Shown: positions 26,371-35,577, numbered from the stretch's first letter. The stretch: DNA of 64,000 nucleotides from an uncultured Gemmatimonadota bacterium (GCA_903893785.1 CAITNQ010000253.1:1-64000); one strand, 5' to 3'. Translations and numbers: made by a program. Notes: a model not told the origin generated them from the letters alone.

Positions 26371-29300
26371 TCACCGGTAGTAGCCCTCCAAGCGGCGGTC
26401 GTTGTACTCCCGCTGGTAGGCGGCGTGCTCAGCGTCGCCGGGGTACGTCTCACCCGGCGGATAGGGGTAGGCGGACATGCCGTGGAACGGCAACGGCTCG
26501 ACCGTGAGGGAAGCCGCCGAGTGCAAGTCCATGTCCTTGCCGAAGCCGTCCGAGTACAGCATGAAACTGCGTTCCGTTCCGGACGGTAACGGCGGCAGCG
26601 ATGCGGCGTCAAAGCGGGCGGTGACCTCGTCCCCGTGCAGCATGATGGCATAGCGGTCGTCGGCCGCCGCCAGCAGCTCGGAGACGCCGCCATAGCGGGT
26701 GTAGCTCCCCCCATGGGTTCCCCAAGGGGCGTCGGTCGACACCCGATCGTAGTCATAGCGGAAGGCAAAGGTGCCGTGGATGGCGGTGTGGTCCGGATAA
26801 CCACGCCAATGAAGGTCCGCCGTGTGCGGTTTCAGACGGTGTACCGTCAGCGGCGCTTCGACGACCTCGCCAACCGCGAACGCATCCCAGTACACCGCTA
26901 GGTTGCTGCTTAGACGCAGGCGATGGTCGCGCGACGGGAACACTCCCTGCAGGTCGTACACCATGTCCTTGGGCAGGCCGGCCGGGGTCCCCATGTCAGT
27001 CGTGACCAGTCGCCAGCCACCACGGCCGTCGGCGACCTCCAATCGCGGGGGGGACAGGCTCCAGCCTCGTTGCGACGCGGCCCAGTTAGAGGTCGAGTGC
27101 GCGTAGTCAACCCAACCATGGGCGATCAGCAGCGGATGGCTGAAGGCGCTCAGGTCACCCAGGTCCAGCGTCAGCGAGAAGTCTTCGGCATAGCCGTGGA
27201 TGTCGGTGGTGGTGAATCCGTCGTACCACTGGTCGTCAACCGCTGCGAGGGCGGCCCGCACATCGCGGCCGCGGTGGTCAATGGCGCCGACAATGGGTTG
27301 GCGCCGGCCCACCGGGTAGAGCCGGAACGCCGGGAAGGGCGGCGCGCTCAGCAGGCGTTCGTTGGGGAACACGGTGACCCCGCGCGGATGGTCCACGGCG
27401 ACCAGTTGCAGGGCATCGACGTAAATGACTTCCTCCAGTTGATTGCCCAACTGGACCACATACGACCCGTCGCGGGGCGCCATGGGGCCCAAGGGCAGGT
27501 ACTCGTCGGTGTCCGACGGCGCATAGCGTCCGGGCTCGGCCAGGTACCCGATGATGGCCCCGCCGTTGATGTCCGAAACAAAGCGGAAGCGGGTGCCATC
27601 CCACACGTACACCACCGGGCAGGAAGTGCCTTTCCGGTCCAGCTCTGTGAGCGTCAGCATCCGGTCGCCGTTCATAGCCAGTTCGGTCTGGCGGACCCCC
27701 CCTGGCCACAGAAGGCGAACGAATTCGACGCTGTCGGCGGCTCCCAGCCCAAAGGTCAACGGGCCTGGTGCGCGCAACTCGCGCTTCTGGATCCCCGCCG
27801 CCGTCCTGACTTCGATCTTCGTCCCCAGGCCGTCGTGGTTGCTGGCTTTCCCCTGGGCCCAGACGCGCAACCAGTGGCCGGCCGCAGTCTGGTTCCGCCA
27901 CCATGTGCCGCCCCGCCACAGGTCAGGACGGCCGTCACTGTCGCCGTCGATGACCACCGCGGGGCCGCCGCCGTCGCCCGCCAGGTCCGTCAGAGGCGTG
28001 ATCCGCACGCCACGATCGTCGCCTTCCACCATCGCTGCCGCGCGGTCGCCCAGGACGAGCAGGTCCATGGTGCCGTCCAGGTCGCCATCGGCGGCCAGCA
28101 ACTGGCCGGTCGCTGACAGGCCCGTGGCCGCGGATGCGGCGACGGCGAAGCGTCGCCCCTGCTGGTTGAGCAGCAGGCGCACCGTGCCATCAGCGGTCAG
28201 CGCTGCCACGTCCATCTGGCCGTCGCGGTTCAGGTCCTCGACGGCCACGCAGGTGGCCCCGCCCAAGTCGGCCAATCCGAAGGCAGCCGCCGTCTCGCTG
28301 AAGCTGCCGTCGCGGTTGTTGGTCCACAGTTGGACGCCGCTGTCGCCAAGCAGCAGCAGGTCCACGTCGCGGTCGCTGTCAAGGTCGGAAGCCACGATCT
28401 GTCGGGCAGCCAGGCTGCCGGCCAGGCCGGCAGCCGACGTCACGTCACCAAACGTCGCGCGGCCGTCGTTGCGCAGCAGTCGCGTGCCGGTGGGCGCCGC
28501 CAGCAGCAGGTCCAGGTCGCCGTCGTGGTCGACATCGGCGATGGCCGCCATCGTCGTGCCAGCCACTGCCAGGTCCACCTCGACCCATGCCCCCGACTCC
28601 TGCCGCCACAGGCGCGTGACCGGGCCCGTCGTCACCAGATCGACGTCGCCGTCATTGTCCAGGTCCGCCGCTACCAACCGCGTGGCCCCGGCCAGACCCG
28701 ACGCCGGGATCCCCAGATCCGTGGGTTGTCCCAGGCCCCCCGCGGCCGCCGCCGCGCGCCACACCCGGTCCGTCAACACCAGCAGGTCGTCGTTGCCGTC
28801 GTGGTCATAGTCCACTGTAACCGCATCGCGGATGCCGTCCCTCACGCCCACCGCCTGGCCTGACCAGCGCCAGGTGGCGGGTGGCTGGTTGGTGTGCGCT
28901 TGCCCACCGACGGTGTCGACCATGGCTTCGGCATAGCGGCCCTGGCCCTGATAGCCCGACGTCACCCCTTTGTAGCCGGCCTGGTTAAGGCGGCTGAAGG
29001 TGGCCAGGGCATCTTTCCACTCGTTCTCGCGGCCCTGCTGTCGGTATTGAGCCGCTAGCGCGTAATACGCCGAGACGTTGAGCGGGTCCAGGCGGGTGGC
29101 CTCCTTGAGGCTGGCGACGGCGTCATCGCCGCGGCCCAGCTTGGCCTCCACCTGCCCCAGGTAGTAGCGCACCAGCGGATCGCCCGGGTCGGCATCCCGG
29201 ACCTTGATCAGGGATTGCAGCGCCTGGTCATATTCACGCCCTTGCGCGTTGGCGATCAGGCCGAGGGTGTAATGGGCTGGCAGCAGCTTGTCGTCCAGCG

Positions 29301-29655
29301 ACAGAGCGGCACGCAGGGCGGTCGCCGAGCTGTCGTACTTGCCCAGGCTGTAATAGGCGATGCCCAGGTTGGCACGCGCCAGGGCGTAGTCGGGCGCCAG
29401 TGTCAGGGCCTGCGCAAACTCCTCCCTGGCACGGGTGTAGTTGTGCTGGTCCATGTACACGACGCCCTGGTTGTTCAGGCGGCGTGCAGCTGTCGGTACC
29501 GCCGGCGCCGCCACGCGGCAGGCCGACCCCAACAGCGCCAGCAGGGCGATGCCGGTCCACAGCGCGGGGCCCGCTCGCCGGCTGGAATGCGGCGCCGGGC
29601 AGGGCAGTGGTGTCCGCGTGGGGGCGGTGCAGCCCTTGACATTCCAGTTCACCAT
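26371..29655 (-). CDS. TPR + FG-GAP + ASPIC/UnbV lipoprotein (CRTAC1-like)
   Basis: Large exported lipoprotein, 1094 residues, with lipobox LLGSAC. Residues about 55-250 are TPR repeats (DYALARANLGIAYYSLGKYDSS pattern). About 265-590 is an FG-GAP beta-propeller with many D-x-D-x-D loops (DHDGDLDLL, DLDSDRDVDLL, DLNRDGQMDV). About 600-660 is an ASPIC/UnbV module (KASNHDGLGTKIEVRTAAG). About 665-1094 is a C-terminal region seen with CRTAC1-like proteins (ISxNGGAIIGYLAEPG type). Such proteins are abundant in Acidobacteria, Planctomycetes and FCB bacteria; function is unknown. GAGAAGGAAA lies 7 bp upstream of ATG 29655. Its start overlaps the tRNA promoter on the other strand. Confidence 0.88.
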   Translation of the reverse strand: MVNWNVKGCTAPTRTPLPCPAPHSSRRAGPALWTGIALLALLGSACRVAAPAVPTAARRLNNQGVVYMDQHNYTRAREEFAQALTLAPDYALARANLGIAYYSLGKYDSSATALRAALSLDDKLLPAHYTLGLIANAQGREYDQALQSLIKVRDADPGDPLVRYYLGQVEAKLGRGDDAVASLKEATRLDPLNVSAYYALAAQYRQQGRENEWKDALATFSRLNQAGYKGVTSGYQGQGRYAEAMVDTVGGQAHTNQPPATWRWSGQAVGVRDGIRDAVTVDYDHDGNDDLLVLTDRVWRAAAAAGGLGQPTDLGIPASGLAGATRLVAADLDNDGDVDLVTTGPVTRLWRQESGAWVEVDLAVAGTTMAAIADVDHDGDLDLLLAAPTGTRLLRNDGRATFGDVTSAAGLAGSLAARQIVASDLDSDRDVDLLLLGDSGVQLWTNNRDGSFSETAAAFGLADLGGATCVAVEDLNRDGQMDVAALTADGTVRLLLNQQGRRFAVAASAATGLSATGQLLAADGDLDGTMDLLVLGDRAAAMVEGDDRGVRITPLTDLAGDGGGPAVVIDGDSDGRPDLWRGGTWWRNQTAAGHWLRVWAQGKASNHDGLGTKIEVRTAAGIQKRELRAPGPLTFGLGAADSVEFVRLLWPGGVRQTELAMNGDRMLTLTELDRKGTSCPVVYVWDGTRFRFVSDINGGAIIGYLAEPGRYAPSDTDEYLPLGPMAPRDGSYVVQLGNQLEEVIYVDALQLVAVDHPRGVTVFPNERLLSAPPFPAFRLYPVGRRQPIVGAIDHRGRDVRAALAAVDDQWYDGFTTTDIHGYAEDFSLTLDLGDLSAFSHPLLIAHGWVDYAHSTSNWAASQRGWSLSPPRLEVADGRGGWRLVTTDMGTPAGLPKDMVYDLQGVFPSRDHRLRLSSNLAVYWDAFAVGEVVEAPLTVHRLKPHTADLHWRGYPDHTAIHGTFAFRYDYDRVSTDAPWGTHGGSYTRYGGVSELLAAADDRYAIMLHGDEVTARFDAASLPPLPSGTERSFMLYSDGFGKDMDLHSAASLTVEPLPFHGMSAYPYPPGETYPGDAEHAAYQREYNDRRLEGYYR

Positions 29656-29664
29656 GTCTAAATT
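29636..29664 (+). promoter_or_regulatory. promoter of the tRNA-Gly gene
   Basis: TTGACA (29636-29641), 17 bp, TAAATT (29659-29664). Transcription would start about 20 bp before the tRNA. The promoter lies inside the first codons of the divergent 1094-residue lipoprotein gene. Confidence 0.75.
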
Positions 29665-29689
29665 TCCTTCTCGCGTTTGCTTTAGGTGC

Positions 29690-29765
29690 GCGGGAGTAGC
29701 TCAGTTGGTAGAGCTCCACGTTGCCAACGTGGTTGTCGCGGGTTCGAGTCCCGTCTCCCGCTCCA
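29690..29765 (+). tRNA. tRNA-Gly (anticodon GCC)
   Basis: Full cloverleaf of 76 nt with encoded CCA. Acceptor arm GCGGGAG pairs with CTCCCGC; D arm includes AGCTCAGTTGGTAGAGC; anticodon stem CCACG/CGTGG with loop TTGCCAA (anticodon GCC, reads GGC/GGT); T arm CGGGTTCGAGTCCCG. Discriminator T then CCA at 29763-29765. It has its own promoter and terminator. Confidence 0.98.
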
Positions 29766-29804
29766 CTTTCCGGCGTTCCGGGCCAAACCAGGCCTCACGC
29801 CAAC

Positions 29805-29837
29805 AGGCCGGTCGGCATTGCCGACCGGCCTTTTTTT
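29805..29837 (+). terminator. intrinsic terminator of tRNA-Gly
   Basis: Perfect 13-bp stem AGGCCGGTCGGCA / TGCCGACCGGCCT with a minimal loop, followed directly by seven Ts. It ends the tRNA transcript before the convergent mlaC-like gene. On the opposite strand it has no T-run. Confidence 0.95.
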
Positions 29838-29867
29838 GCGCTGCCCGGGAGCGGCTCGAATGGCTGC

Positions 29868-30488
29868 TCACTGGCCCGGCGTCTGTAGACGCTGCAGCTG
29901 CTTGTCCAGCTGCTCCACTAGCTTTTCGTACGAATTCTTTTCAATGAACCGGGCATAGGTGCGGCGGTTGCCCTCGGCCGTGCTCACCTCATCGATGACC
30001 AAATCGTACACCTTCCACTGCCCGTCGACGACCCGCAGTCGGTAGGCGATGTTGACCCGCTCCTTCTTCAGCGGCACGGTGGCCCGGACCTCTGCCCGCG
30101 TACCGTCGACGGTCTCGCCGGTGTAGTTGAAGCGTCCCTCGCGGTAATAGCGCACGAAGCTGTCGAAGTTGCGCTCCTGGATGATGCCCGTGAAAGTCCG
30201 CACGAAATGCTCGCGTTCCTTCTCCGAGCGACTGGCCCAGTAGGTCCCCAGGGCCAGCCGACTCAATTCGCGGAAATCAAAGGCGGCGTTGATCTGTTCC
30301 TTGAGCCGCGCGCGCAGGGGGGCCGGCAGCGCGCCCGTGGGTGCCTCCGCCAGGATCTGCTGGATCGCACCGTCGCGAGCGCGCAGGAATTCGGTAGGCG
30401 AAGGCACTGGCGCAGTGGCGGCCTGGGCGGCGACTGCCCCCACTGACGCCACGGACAGGATGACCAAGGCCCGGGAGACGCCGTTCAT
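29868..30488 (-). CDS. MlaC-family periplasmic phospholipid carrier
   Basis: Exported protein of 206 residues (signal peptide about 1-24). MlaC (Ttg2/toluene tolerance) proteins carry phospholipids across the periplasm between inner and outer membranes. Diagnostic patterns: FDFRELSRLALGTYW, VNIAYRLRVVDGQWKVYDLVIDEVS and the RRTYARFIEKNSYEKLV C-terminal helix. ATG 30488 has a strong AGGAGGAG 6-8 bp upstream. It is the last gene of the six-gene operon, 29 bp after the MlaC-DUF3047 gene. No MlaBDEF genes are in the window, so its lipid may be different from glycerophospholipid in general. Confidence 0.92.
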   Translation of the reverse strand: MNGVSRALVILSVASVGAVAAQAATAPVPSPTEFLRARDGAIQQILAEAPTGALPAPLRARLKEQINAAFDFRELSRLALGTYWASRSEKEREHFVRTFTGIIQERNFDSFVRYYREGRFNYTGETVDGTRAEVRATVPLKKERVNIAYRLRVVDGQWKVYDLVIDEVSTAEGNRRTYARFIEKNSYEKLVEQLDKQLQRLQTPGQ

Positions 30489-30517
30489 CGTGCTCCTCCT
30501 CTTTTGCAGGGCGGCCT

Positions 30518-31801
30518 TCACGGACGGTTGGCGCCGTCGTCCAGGCAGCCGCAGTAGTCGCGGACCTCGCCTCGGCCAACGGCTTCACGGGGCCAGGCGC
30601 GCAGATCGGCGTAGTCGGCCGCGGCGCGCGAGTGGGTCGAGTTGGCATCCGTGAGCAACTGCAGGCTGACCGTCCGGTCAGCCGGTTTCTCACCCAGTTT
30701 GAGCTGGTAGTCCCTGACCAGGTCCACCTGCTCAAAAGTCCACTTGCCGAGCCGTTCCTCGCCGCTCTCGACGACGAAGAACCAGGGCCGGAACAGCAGG
30801 TTGCGGCGATCCACCGTGCCTACCGGCAGGCTCGTACTCCAGACGTACTTGAGCTGCTTGGGCGCCCCCAGCAGCCAATTCAGCGAGAACACCACGTAGA
30901 CGCCGCCGGCGCTGTCGTTGGTTTCACTCAGGCGCTCATCCGCGCCGACGGGCAGCTCATGGGCGCGCCAGCACCAGGTCAGCACCGGGTATTCGCGCGG
31001 ATCCCAGCGGAGCACTTTGCCCAAGATCACCGAGCTGCCCTCGTCACGGGCTTCCAGATAGTGCTTGCCGGCGCTTTCGCGCACGATGTAGTGACGCGGC
31101 TTGGCCTGGTCCTGACTCCGCCACGGGCTCCAGCCGCTGGGCGGATCGCCCGGGTCGGTGGCGGCGAAATCCTCCAGAACGATGTACGGCGTACCCCGCA
31201 GCCGAGCGATGACCACCGGCAGCGACTGTTCTCGGTTCACGGCGTCCGCGGCCAGTCGCCGCAGGCCCAGACTGGCTCGCCTGCCGTCCACCTCGGCGTC
31301 GGTGAGCAGCCAGCCCACTGGCGTCTGTGACCACTCCGCCAGAGCGATGACGGGTCCGGTGTCCATCGTCGCCGCGAGGGTGGTGACCCCGGTGGAGCCG
31401 GTCACCTTGACGCTTGCCAGCCGCAGGTCACGTAGGCCCGACGCCCGGTAGCGCAGCAGGTCCTGGACCAGGTGGTCACGGCACGCCGCCCCCAGCTCGC
31501 TTTCCCCTTGGTCGATCAGGCGCTGTACGCCCGCCGCGGGCAGCAGCCGTCCATAGTCGGCCAGTGACCGCGAGACATAGGAGCCAAACGCACGGGTGGC
31601 CAGGGCGCGACCATCGATGCGGTTGGCGAGTCTGGCCTCCAACCCGGGCGCCGCCGCCTGCAGCTCAGTCCGGCTCGCGGTGTTGAGCCAGTCGAGGTCG
31701 GCCTCAATCTGGACGCGCAGATCCGCTTCCGGATCCGCGCTGGCCGCGGCGGCCAACCCCAGCCACAGGGCCAAGCTCACCCAGTACCCGCTCCGGACCA
31801 T
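30518..31801 (-). CDS. MlaC-like domain fused to DUF3047
   Basis: Exported protein of 427 residues. After a signal peptide (1-23), residues about 25-195 look like an MlaC domain (IDGRALATRAFGSYVSRSL, then VTGSTGVTTLAATMDTG strands and a GWLLTDAEVDG end). From about 205 to the end is a DUF3047 beta-sandwich (LEDFAATDPGDPPSGWSPW, GGVYVVFSLNWLLGAPKQLKYVWS, DANSTHSRAAADYADL). DUF3047 proteins are usually free-standing and uncharacterised. The ATG overlaps the stop of the tolC-like gene (TAATG). The fusion suggests that DUF3047 acts on or with the carried lipid. MlaC part moderately sure, DUF3047 part sure. Confidence 0.82.
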   Translation of the reverse strand: MVRSGYWVSLALWLGLAAAASADPEADLRVQIEADLDWLNTASRTELQAAAPGLEARLANRIDGRALATRAFGSYVSRSLADYGRLLPAAGVQRLIDQGESELGAACRDHLVQDLLRYRASGLRDLRLASVKVTGSTGVTTLAATMDTGPVIALAEWSQTPVGWLLTDAEVDGRRASLGLRRLAADAVNREQSLPVVIARLRGTPYIVLEDFAATDPGDPPSGWSPWRSQDQAKPRHYIVRESAGKHYLEARDEGSSVILGKVLRWDPREYPVLTWCWRAHELPVGADERLSETNDSAGGVYVVFSLNWLLGAPKQLKYVWSTSLPVGTVDRRNLLFRPWFFVVESGEERLGKWTFEQVDLVRDYQLKLGEKPADRTVSLQLLTDANSTHSRAAADYADLRAWPREAVGRGEVRDYCGCLDDGANRP

Positions 31802-33156
31802 TACTGCCTCTCCTCCGGCATGCCGCCTGCGGATCGCTCCAGTTCGGCCCAACGCACGTTCTGGCGGTACACGGCCTCGCGCCATGCCTGTTCCAGTTTG
31901 GCCCACGTCTCGAAGGCGGTGATCAGGTCCTTCAAGGTGTCCGGATCCAGGTCGTATTCGTTCTGGGCCTCCTGCAGCCACTGACGCGCCAGGTGACGGG
32001 CGTCGTCGGCGGACTGCCGGTCGCGGTCGGCGCGCTGGTACTCGGTCCAGGCGCGCTGCACATCAAGGCGCAGGGCCTGTTCGCTGTCCGCCTGGCGGGC
32101 GCGCAGCTCCTCGTACGCGGCGCGGGTCTTGTCGACCTCAGCTCCCAGGAGTCCCCACTCGAAGGACTGCCTCAGGCCGACGTACAGACCGGCGCTGTCG
32201 TAGTTGAAGTCGTCCTTGACAAAAGGGTTGTGCTGGTCGGTGCGCCCCGGCGCGCGGGCGTAGCGGAGGCCGCCGGCCAGGAAGACCTGGGGCATCCGGG
32301 CGCTGCGCGCTGCCTCGTACTGGGCCTGCCGGGCTGTTACGCCAGCAGCCAGGCGCCGCCATTCGGGCCGATGCCTGGCTGCCCACTGCTCCAACTGGTC
32401 CAAGGCTGGCAGCGGCCCAGCCACTGGCGCCAGACCGGTATCGGCCACGGCAAACAGCGCCGTGGTATCCAGCCCGGCGCGCCAGGCCAGCGCTCCGCGC
32501 GCCAGGGCCACCTTGTCGTCGGCTTCACGCTGACGCGTTGCCAGCTCGATCAGCGCCAGTTTCAGCTTGTACCCATTGGCCAGCGACAGGGTCTCACGAT
32601 CAGCCAGACGCTCCTGCTCGGCGTTCAACCGCGTCGTCAGGCGGGCGACCAGCTGGCTCATGTCCTGGGCCAGCAACAGGCCATAGTACAGGCGCTTGAT
32701 CTCGAGCCGCACGTCGGCGCGGGTCTGCTCCAAAGCCGCCTGTTCGGCCGCCAGGCCGCCATCGGCGGCGCGGTTGAGGGAACTCAGCTGGCCGAAGGTG
32801 TACAGCGGCTGGGCGAACTCCAGCGTGTTGCGGGTGAAGGGCCCCAGGGTGGCCAGGTAACCCGCCGAGTCATGGGGGGCATCCAGGACATTGCCGTGGG
32901 CGTCCGGCACCCAGCCGTTCTCGCTGTTCAGGCGCAGCCGCGGGAGGATGCGTGCGGCGCGGGCCTGCCGCTGTACTGCCTGGGCGCCTCGTACGCGCCA
33001 GATGCCCTGGGCCACTTCGCCGTGGTGCTCCAGGGCCAGGGCGACCAGCTCATCCACCCCATAGACCGTGCCCGCGGGCGTCTGCGCCGCCACTGGCGTG
33101 ACAACGGCCATGGCTCCGATCAGCCAACAGCATCGAGCAAAGCCCCGCGTCCGCAT
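31801..33156 (-). CDS. TolC-family outer-membrane efflux protein
   Basis: Outer-membrane channel of 451 residues with a signal peptide (1-25) and two OEP repeats of long amphipathic helices (about 45-230 and 265-440). YTFGQLSSLNRAADGGLAAEQ and RQSFEWGLLGAEVDKTRAAYEELRARQADSEQALRLDVQRAWTEY-type helices are typical. TolC proteins form the outer-membrane end of tripartite exporters. No adaptor (HlyD-like) or pump gene is beside it; instead the neighbours are a flippase-like protein and MlaC carriers. Start ATG 33156 lies 1 bp after the flippase-like gene. Confidence 0.9.
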   Translation of the reverse strand: MRTRGFARCCWLIGAMAVVTPVAAQTPAGTVYGVDELVALALEHHGEVAQGIWRVRGAQAVQRQARAARILPRLRLNSENGWVPDAHGNVLDAPHDSAGYLATLGPFTRNTLEFAQPLYTFGQLSSLNRAADGGLAAEQAALEQTRADVRLEIKRLYYGLLLAQDMSQLVARLTTRLNAEQERLADRETLSLANGYKLKLALIELATRQREADDKVALARGALAWRAGLDTTALFAVADTGLAPVAGPLPALDQLEQWAARHRPEWRRLAAGVTARQAQYEAARSARMPQVFLAGGLRYARAPGRTDQHNPFVKDDFNYDSAGLYVGLRQSFEWGLLGAEVDKTRAAYEELRARQADSEQALRLDVQRAWTEYQRADRDRQSADDARHLARQWLQEAQNEYDLDPDTLKDLITAFETWAKLEQAWREAVYRQNVRWAELERSAGGMPEERQ

Positions 33157-33157
33157 A

Positions 33158-34189
33158 TCAGGTCACCTTGGCGTGGCCAGGCGTGAGGGCCTGGCTGGAA
33201 GCGGCTTCGGCGCGCAGTGCCGCCCGGTTCAGGTGGGTCAGGAAGACCCAACCCACAAGCATCCAAACGATCTTCCGCATGCGCTTGACGATGCCCATCG
33301 ACAAACCCATGGCCGGGTCCAGAGCCAGCGCCGTCGTCAGAAAGACCTGGCCACCCTCGAGCACGCCGATGCTGGACGGCATGAAGCAGAACAGCGAGGT
33401 GATAACCATGGTCAGCGAGGTCACCAGGAAGGAGACGGAGAAGTCCACGTTGGCGCCCAGACCCCGGAGAATCAGGTGGGTCTCCCAGGCGCCGAGCATC
33501 CACCCCGCACTATGAAACACCAGAGCGAGGGCGAAACGTCCCCGGCTGTCGCGATAAAAGCCCGCGATGTTCTCGTCGATGCGCGCGGCGCGGGCCAACT
33601 TTCGCTCCAGCTGATCGGTCCGGATGCCCACCCGGGCCAGCAGCGCCAGCAACGATGAGAACAGATGGTGCTGGAGGCGCCACAGGGACACGATCAGCAA
33701 CGAGGCGAGCAGCAGCAGCAACGCCAGTCCGGCTTGGATCGAGGTCGGTATCGCCTGGGGCAGCGACCAGTACAGGACCACCAGCCCCAGGCCCACGGCG
33801 GCGAAACCGAGCCCGGTGATGGTCTGGGCCACCTTGTTCACCACCACGGACGCCAGGCCCGCCGACGTGGGGGCCTCGGTGCGCAGGAGATAAGCCTTCA
33901 GCGGTTCGCCGCCCAGGTTCGCCAAGGGGGTAAGCTGACTGACGGCTTCACCGGCCAGTTTGGCCATGAACAGCAGCGAGAACGAGGGGCGGAACGGGCC
34001 GCGTGGGAAGGCGCAGGCCCAGGCCGCGGTGTTGGTCAGGTGCCACCCCAGGGCAGTGCACAACACCAGCGGGAAGGTCCATCGCAGATCGATCAGGCGC
34101 TGCCAGATTTCGCTGGGCCCGAGGCGGCCGATCAGGTATCCCAGGAAAAGGATACCCAGGCCCGGCACCAGGCGTTGAGCCACCTTCAC
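33158..34189 (-). CDS. LPG-synthase-TM / UPF0104 flippase-like integral membrane protein
   Basis: Inner-membrane protein of 343 residues with seven to eight predicted helices, of the lysylphosphatidylglycerol_synthase_TM (UPF0104, YbhN-like) family. Typical motifs: EAVSQLTPLANLGGEPLKAYLLR (family P-x-G-G-E block) and FFCFMPSSIGVLEGGQVFLTTAL type segment. In MprF the same membrane domain flips a phospholipid; other members take part in glycolipid or hopanoid export. GTG 34189 overlaps the CDP-alcohol transferase stop (GTGA). Position between lipid synthase and TolC supports a flippase role for the operon product. Confidence 0.88.
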   Translation of the reverse strand: MKVAQRLVPGLGILFLGYLIGRLGPSEIWQRLIDLRWTFPLVLCTALGWHLTNTAAWACAFPRGPFRPSFSLLFMAKLAGEAVSQLTPLANLGGEPLKAYLLRTEAPTSAGLASVVVNKVAQTITGLGFAAVGLGLVVLYWSLPQAIPTSIQAGLALLLLLASLLIVSLWRLQHHLFSSLLALLARVGIRTDQLERKLARAARIDENIAGFYRDSRGRFALALVFHSAGWMLGAWETHLILRGLGANVDFSVSFLVTSLTMVITSLFCFMPSSIGVLEGGQVFLTTALALDPAMGLSMGIVKRMRKIVWMLVGWVFLTHLNRAALRAEAASSQALTPGHAKVT

Positions 34190-35577
34190 AGCCGGACTCC
34201 GCCCGCTCCCTCGGCGGCGCGCCGGGCGTTCTCGGCATGCGCCCGAGCCAGCATCTTGCGCTGCGATATCAGCACCCCGGCGGCCGCCAGGTGCAGCAGC
34301 ACAACCAGAATCCAGAACACGGCCTCCAGGCTGTTGGCCAACATCGCCAGGCAGAGGACGAAGGACAGAAAGTCGCGCTTGGCGACAAAACCGTAGCGCT
34401 GCATCCAGCGCTGCACCCACCCCTTGTCTCGGTCCGGCAGGTCCCGGGCCAGGTCGCGCAGGTAGTGCTGCAGGCTACCGCTGCCCGACCGACGGGCGTA
34501 CGTGTAGAGGGTCACCAGCGTCAGCAGCAGGGCCCCTGCCGCCGAAAACCAGAGGTAGGTGTACAGGGGTTCTGCCGGGTGCAGGCGTCGGATACCCACC
34601 AGCAGGGCCACGTAGCCGCACAGGTAGGCCAGGTTGTCAGTGACGGTGTCGAACCAGGCACCGAACTTGGATTCGCACAGCTTGACCCGGGCGATCTCGC
34701 CGTCACAGCGGTCCAGGACCGCGGCCATCTGCCAGAGGATGCCCGCCACTGCCAGCCGGCCGTAGCTATCCCCATGGGCCAGCAGCCAGGCGCTGGCCAG
34801 GCCTGTGGTAAGCACCAGGCACACGGTGACCACGTGCGGGCTGATGCCCGTGTTGATCAGGGCCTTGCTGATCGGAATCGAGATGCGGGCATTGATGTGG
34901 CGCGAGACAAAGCCACTGGTGGGTTTGGTCACCAGACTGAAGAGCATCTTCTTGGCCGCGCGGGCCCCGCGGCGGTCGCGAACGGGATGCCAGCGTTCGG
35001 CGCTGGCCGGCTGCAGTGCCACCGGATGGCCGGCCGCGGCCTGCTCCAGCCAGGGGTACCAGGCGGTCTCGGCCGCTGGGAGCCCGGCCGCGGTGAGCAG
35101 GCTGCCGCGACACACAAAGGCGCCGGTGCTCACCGGGCCTGCTCCTGCCGCGGCCGTCGTCAGGCGGACGCCTGTGCCGGCCGTCGATGCCGACCACAGA
35201 GCCTCGGTGCCGCGCGGCGCCGCGGAAGTCTGTATTACCAAGTCCGCCTGACCCAGACCCGCCTTGGCAAGTTCCTGGAGCGAGGTGGCGTGGTGGACGT
35301 GATCGCCCAGGACCACCAGCACCGCGGCGTCGGCAGCCCAGGCGACCGTTCGCGCCTGTTTCCAGGTCAGCACCTGCAGCGCCAACGGCAGCCGCCGGAC
35401 CAGACCCGAAAGGGGCTGCGGGGCTCCTTCGGGCACGATCACGGTCAGGTGGTCGATACCCGTGCGGGCCATGGCGCGGATACCGCGGTCCAGTAACGGC
35501 AGGCCGGCAACGCGGCGGTCCGTGGACCCTACTCGATCCGGGCCGGCCGGGAACACCAGCAGACCATGGCGGATCAT
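34186..35577 (-). CDS. CDP-alcohol phosphotransferase with degenerate nucleotidyltransferase-like N-terminal domain
   Basis: Membrane enzyme of 463 residues. Residues about 1-225 resemble a MobA/IPCT-type nucleotidyltransferase that lacks the G-x-G-T-R-x-x-P / PK active-site loop. From about 260 on is the CDP-OH-P-transferase domain with the full motif: D289, D292, G293, A296, R297, G306, D310, D314, and about six helices. The architecture copies the archaeal IPCT/DIPPS bifunctional enzyme that makes di-inositol phosphate. The intact activation activity would come from the upstream stand-alone nucleotidyltransferase, whose stop overlaps this ATG (ATGA). The acceptor and head group are unknown; DIP synthase, PI synthase or choline-type phosphotransferase are options. 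Confidence 0.85.
   Translation of the reverse strand: MIRHGLLVFPAGPDRVGSTDRRVAGLPLLDRGIRAMARTGIDHLTVIVPEGAPQPLSGLVRRLPLALQVLTWKQARTVAWAADAAVLVVLGDHVHHATSLQELAKAGLGQADLVIQTSAAPRGTEALWSASTAGTGVRLTTAAAGAGPVSTGAFVCRGSLLTAAGLPAAETAWYPWLEQAAAGHPVALQPASAERWHPVRDRRGARAAKKMLFSLVTKPTSGFVSRHINARISIPISKALINTGISPHVVTVCLVLTTGLASAWLLAHGDSYGRLAVAGILWQMAAVLDRCDGEIARVKLCESKFGAWFDTVTDNLAYLCGYVALLVGIRRLHPAEPLYTYLWFSAAGALLLTLVTLYTYARRSGSGSLQHYLRDLARDLPDRDKGWVQRWMQRYGFVAKRDFLSFVLCLAMLANSLEAVFWILVVLLHLAAAGVLISQRKMLARAHAENARRAAEGAGGVRL

Noticed and set aside
26923..28810. Plus-strand frames over the FG-GAP lipoprotein
   Set aside because: Antisense of Asp-rich repeats; no ribosome site and no family features.
29690..29868. 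Integration site at the tRNA-Gly 3' end
   Set aside because: No integrase gene and no repeat of the tRNA 3' end was found in the adjacent sequence.
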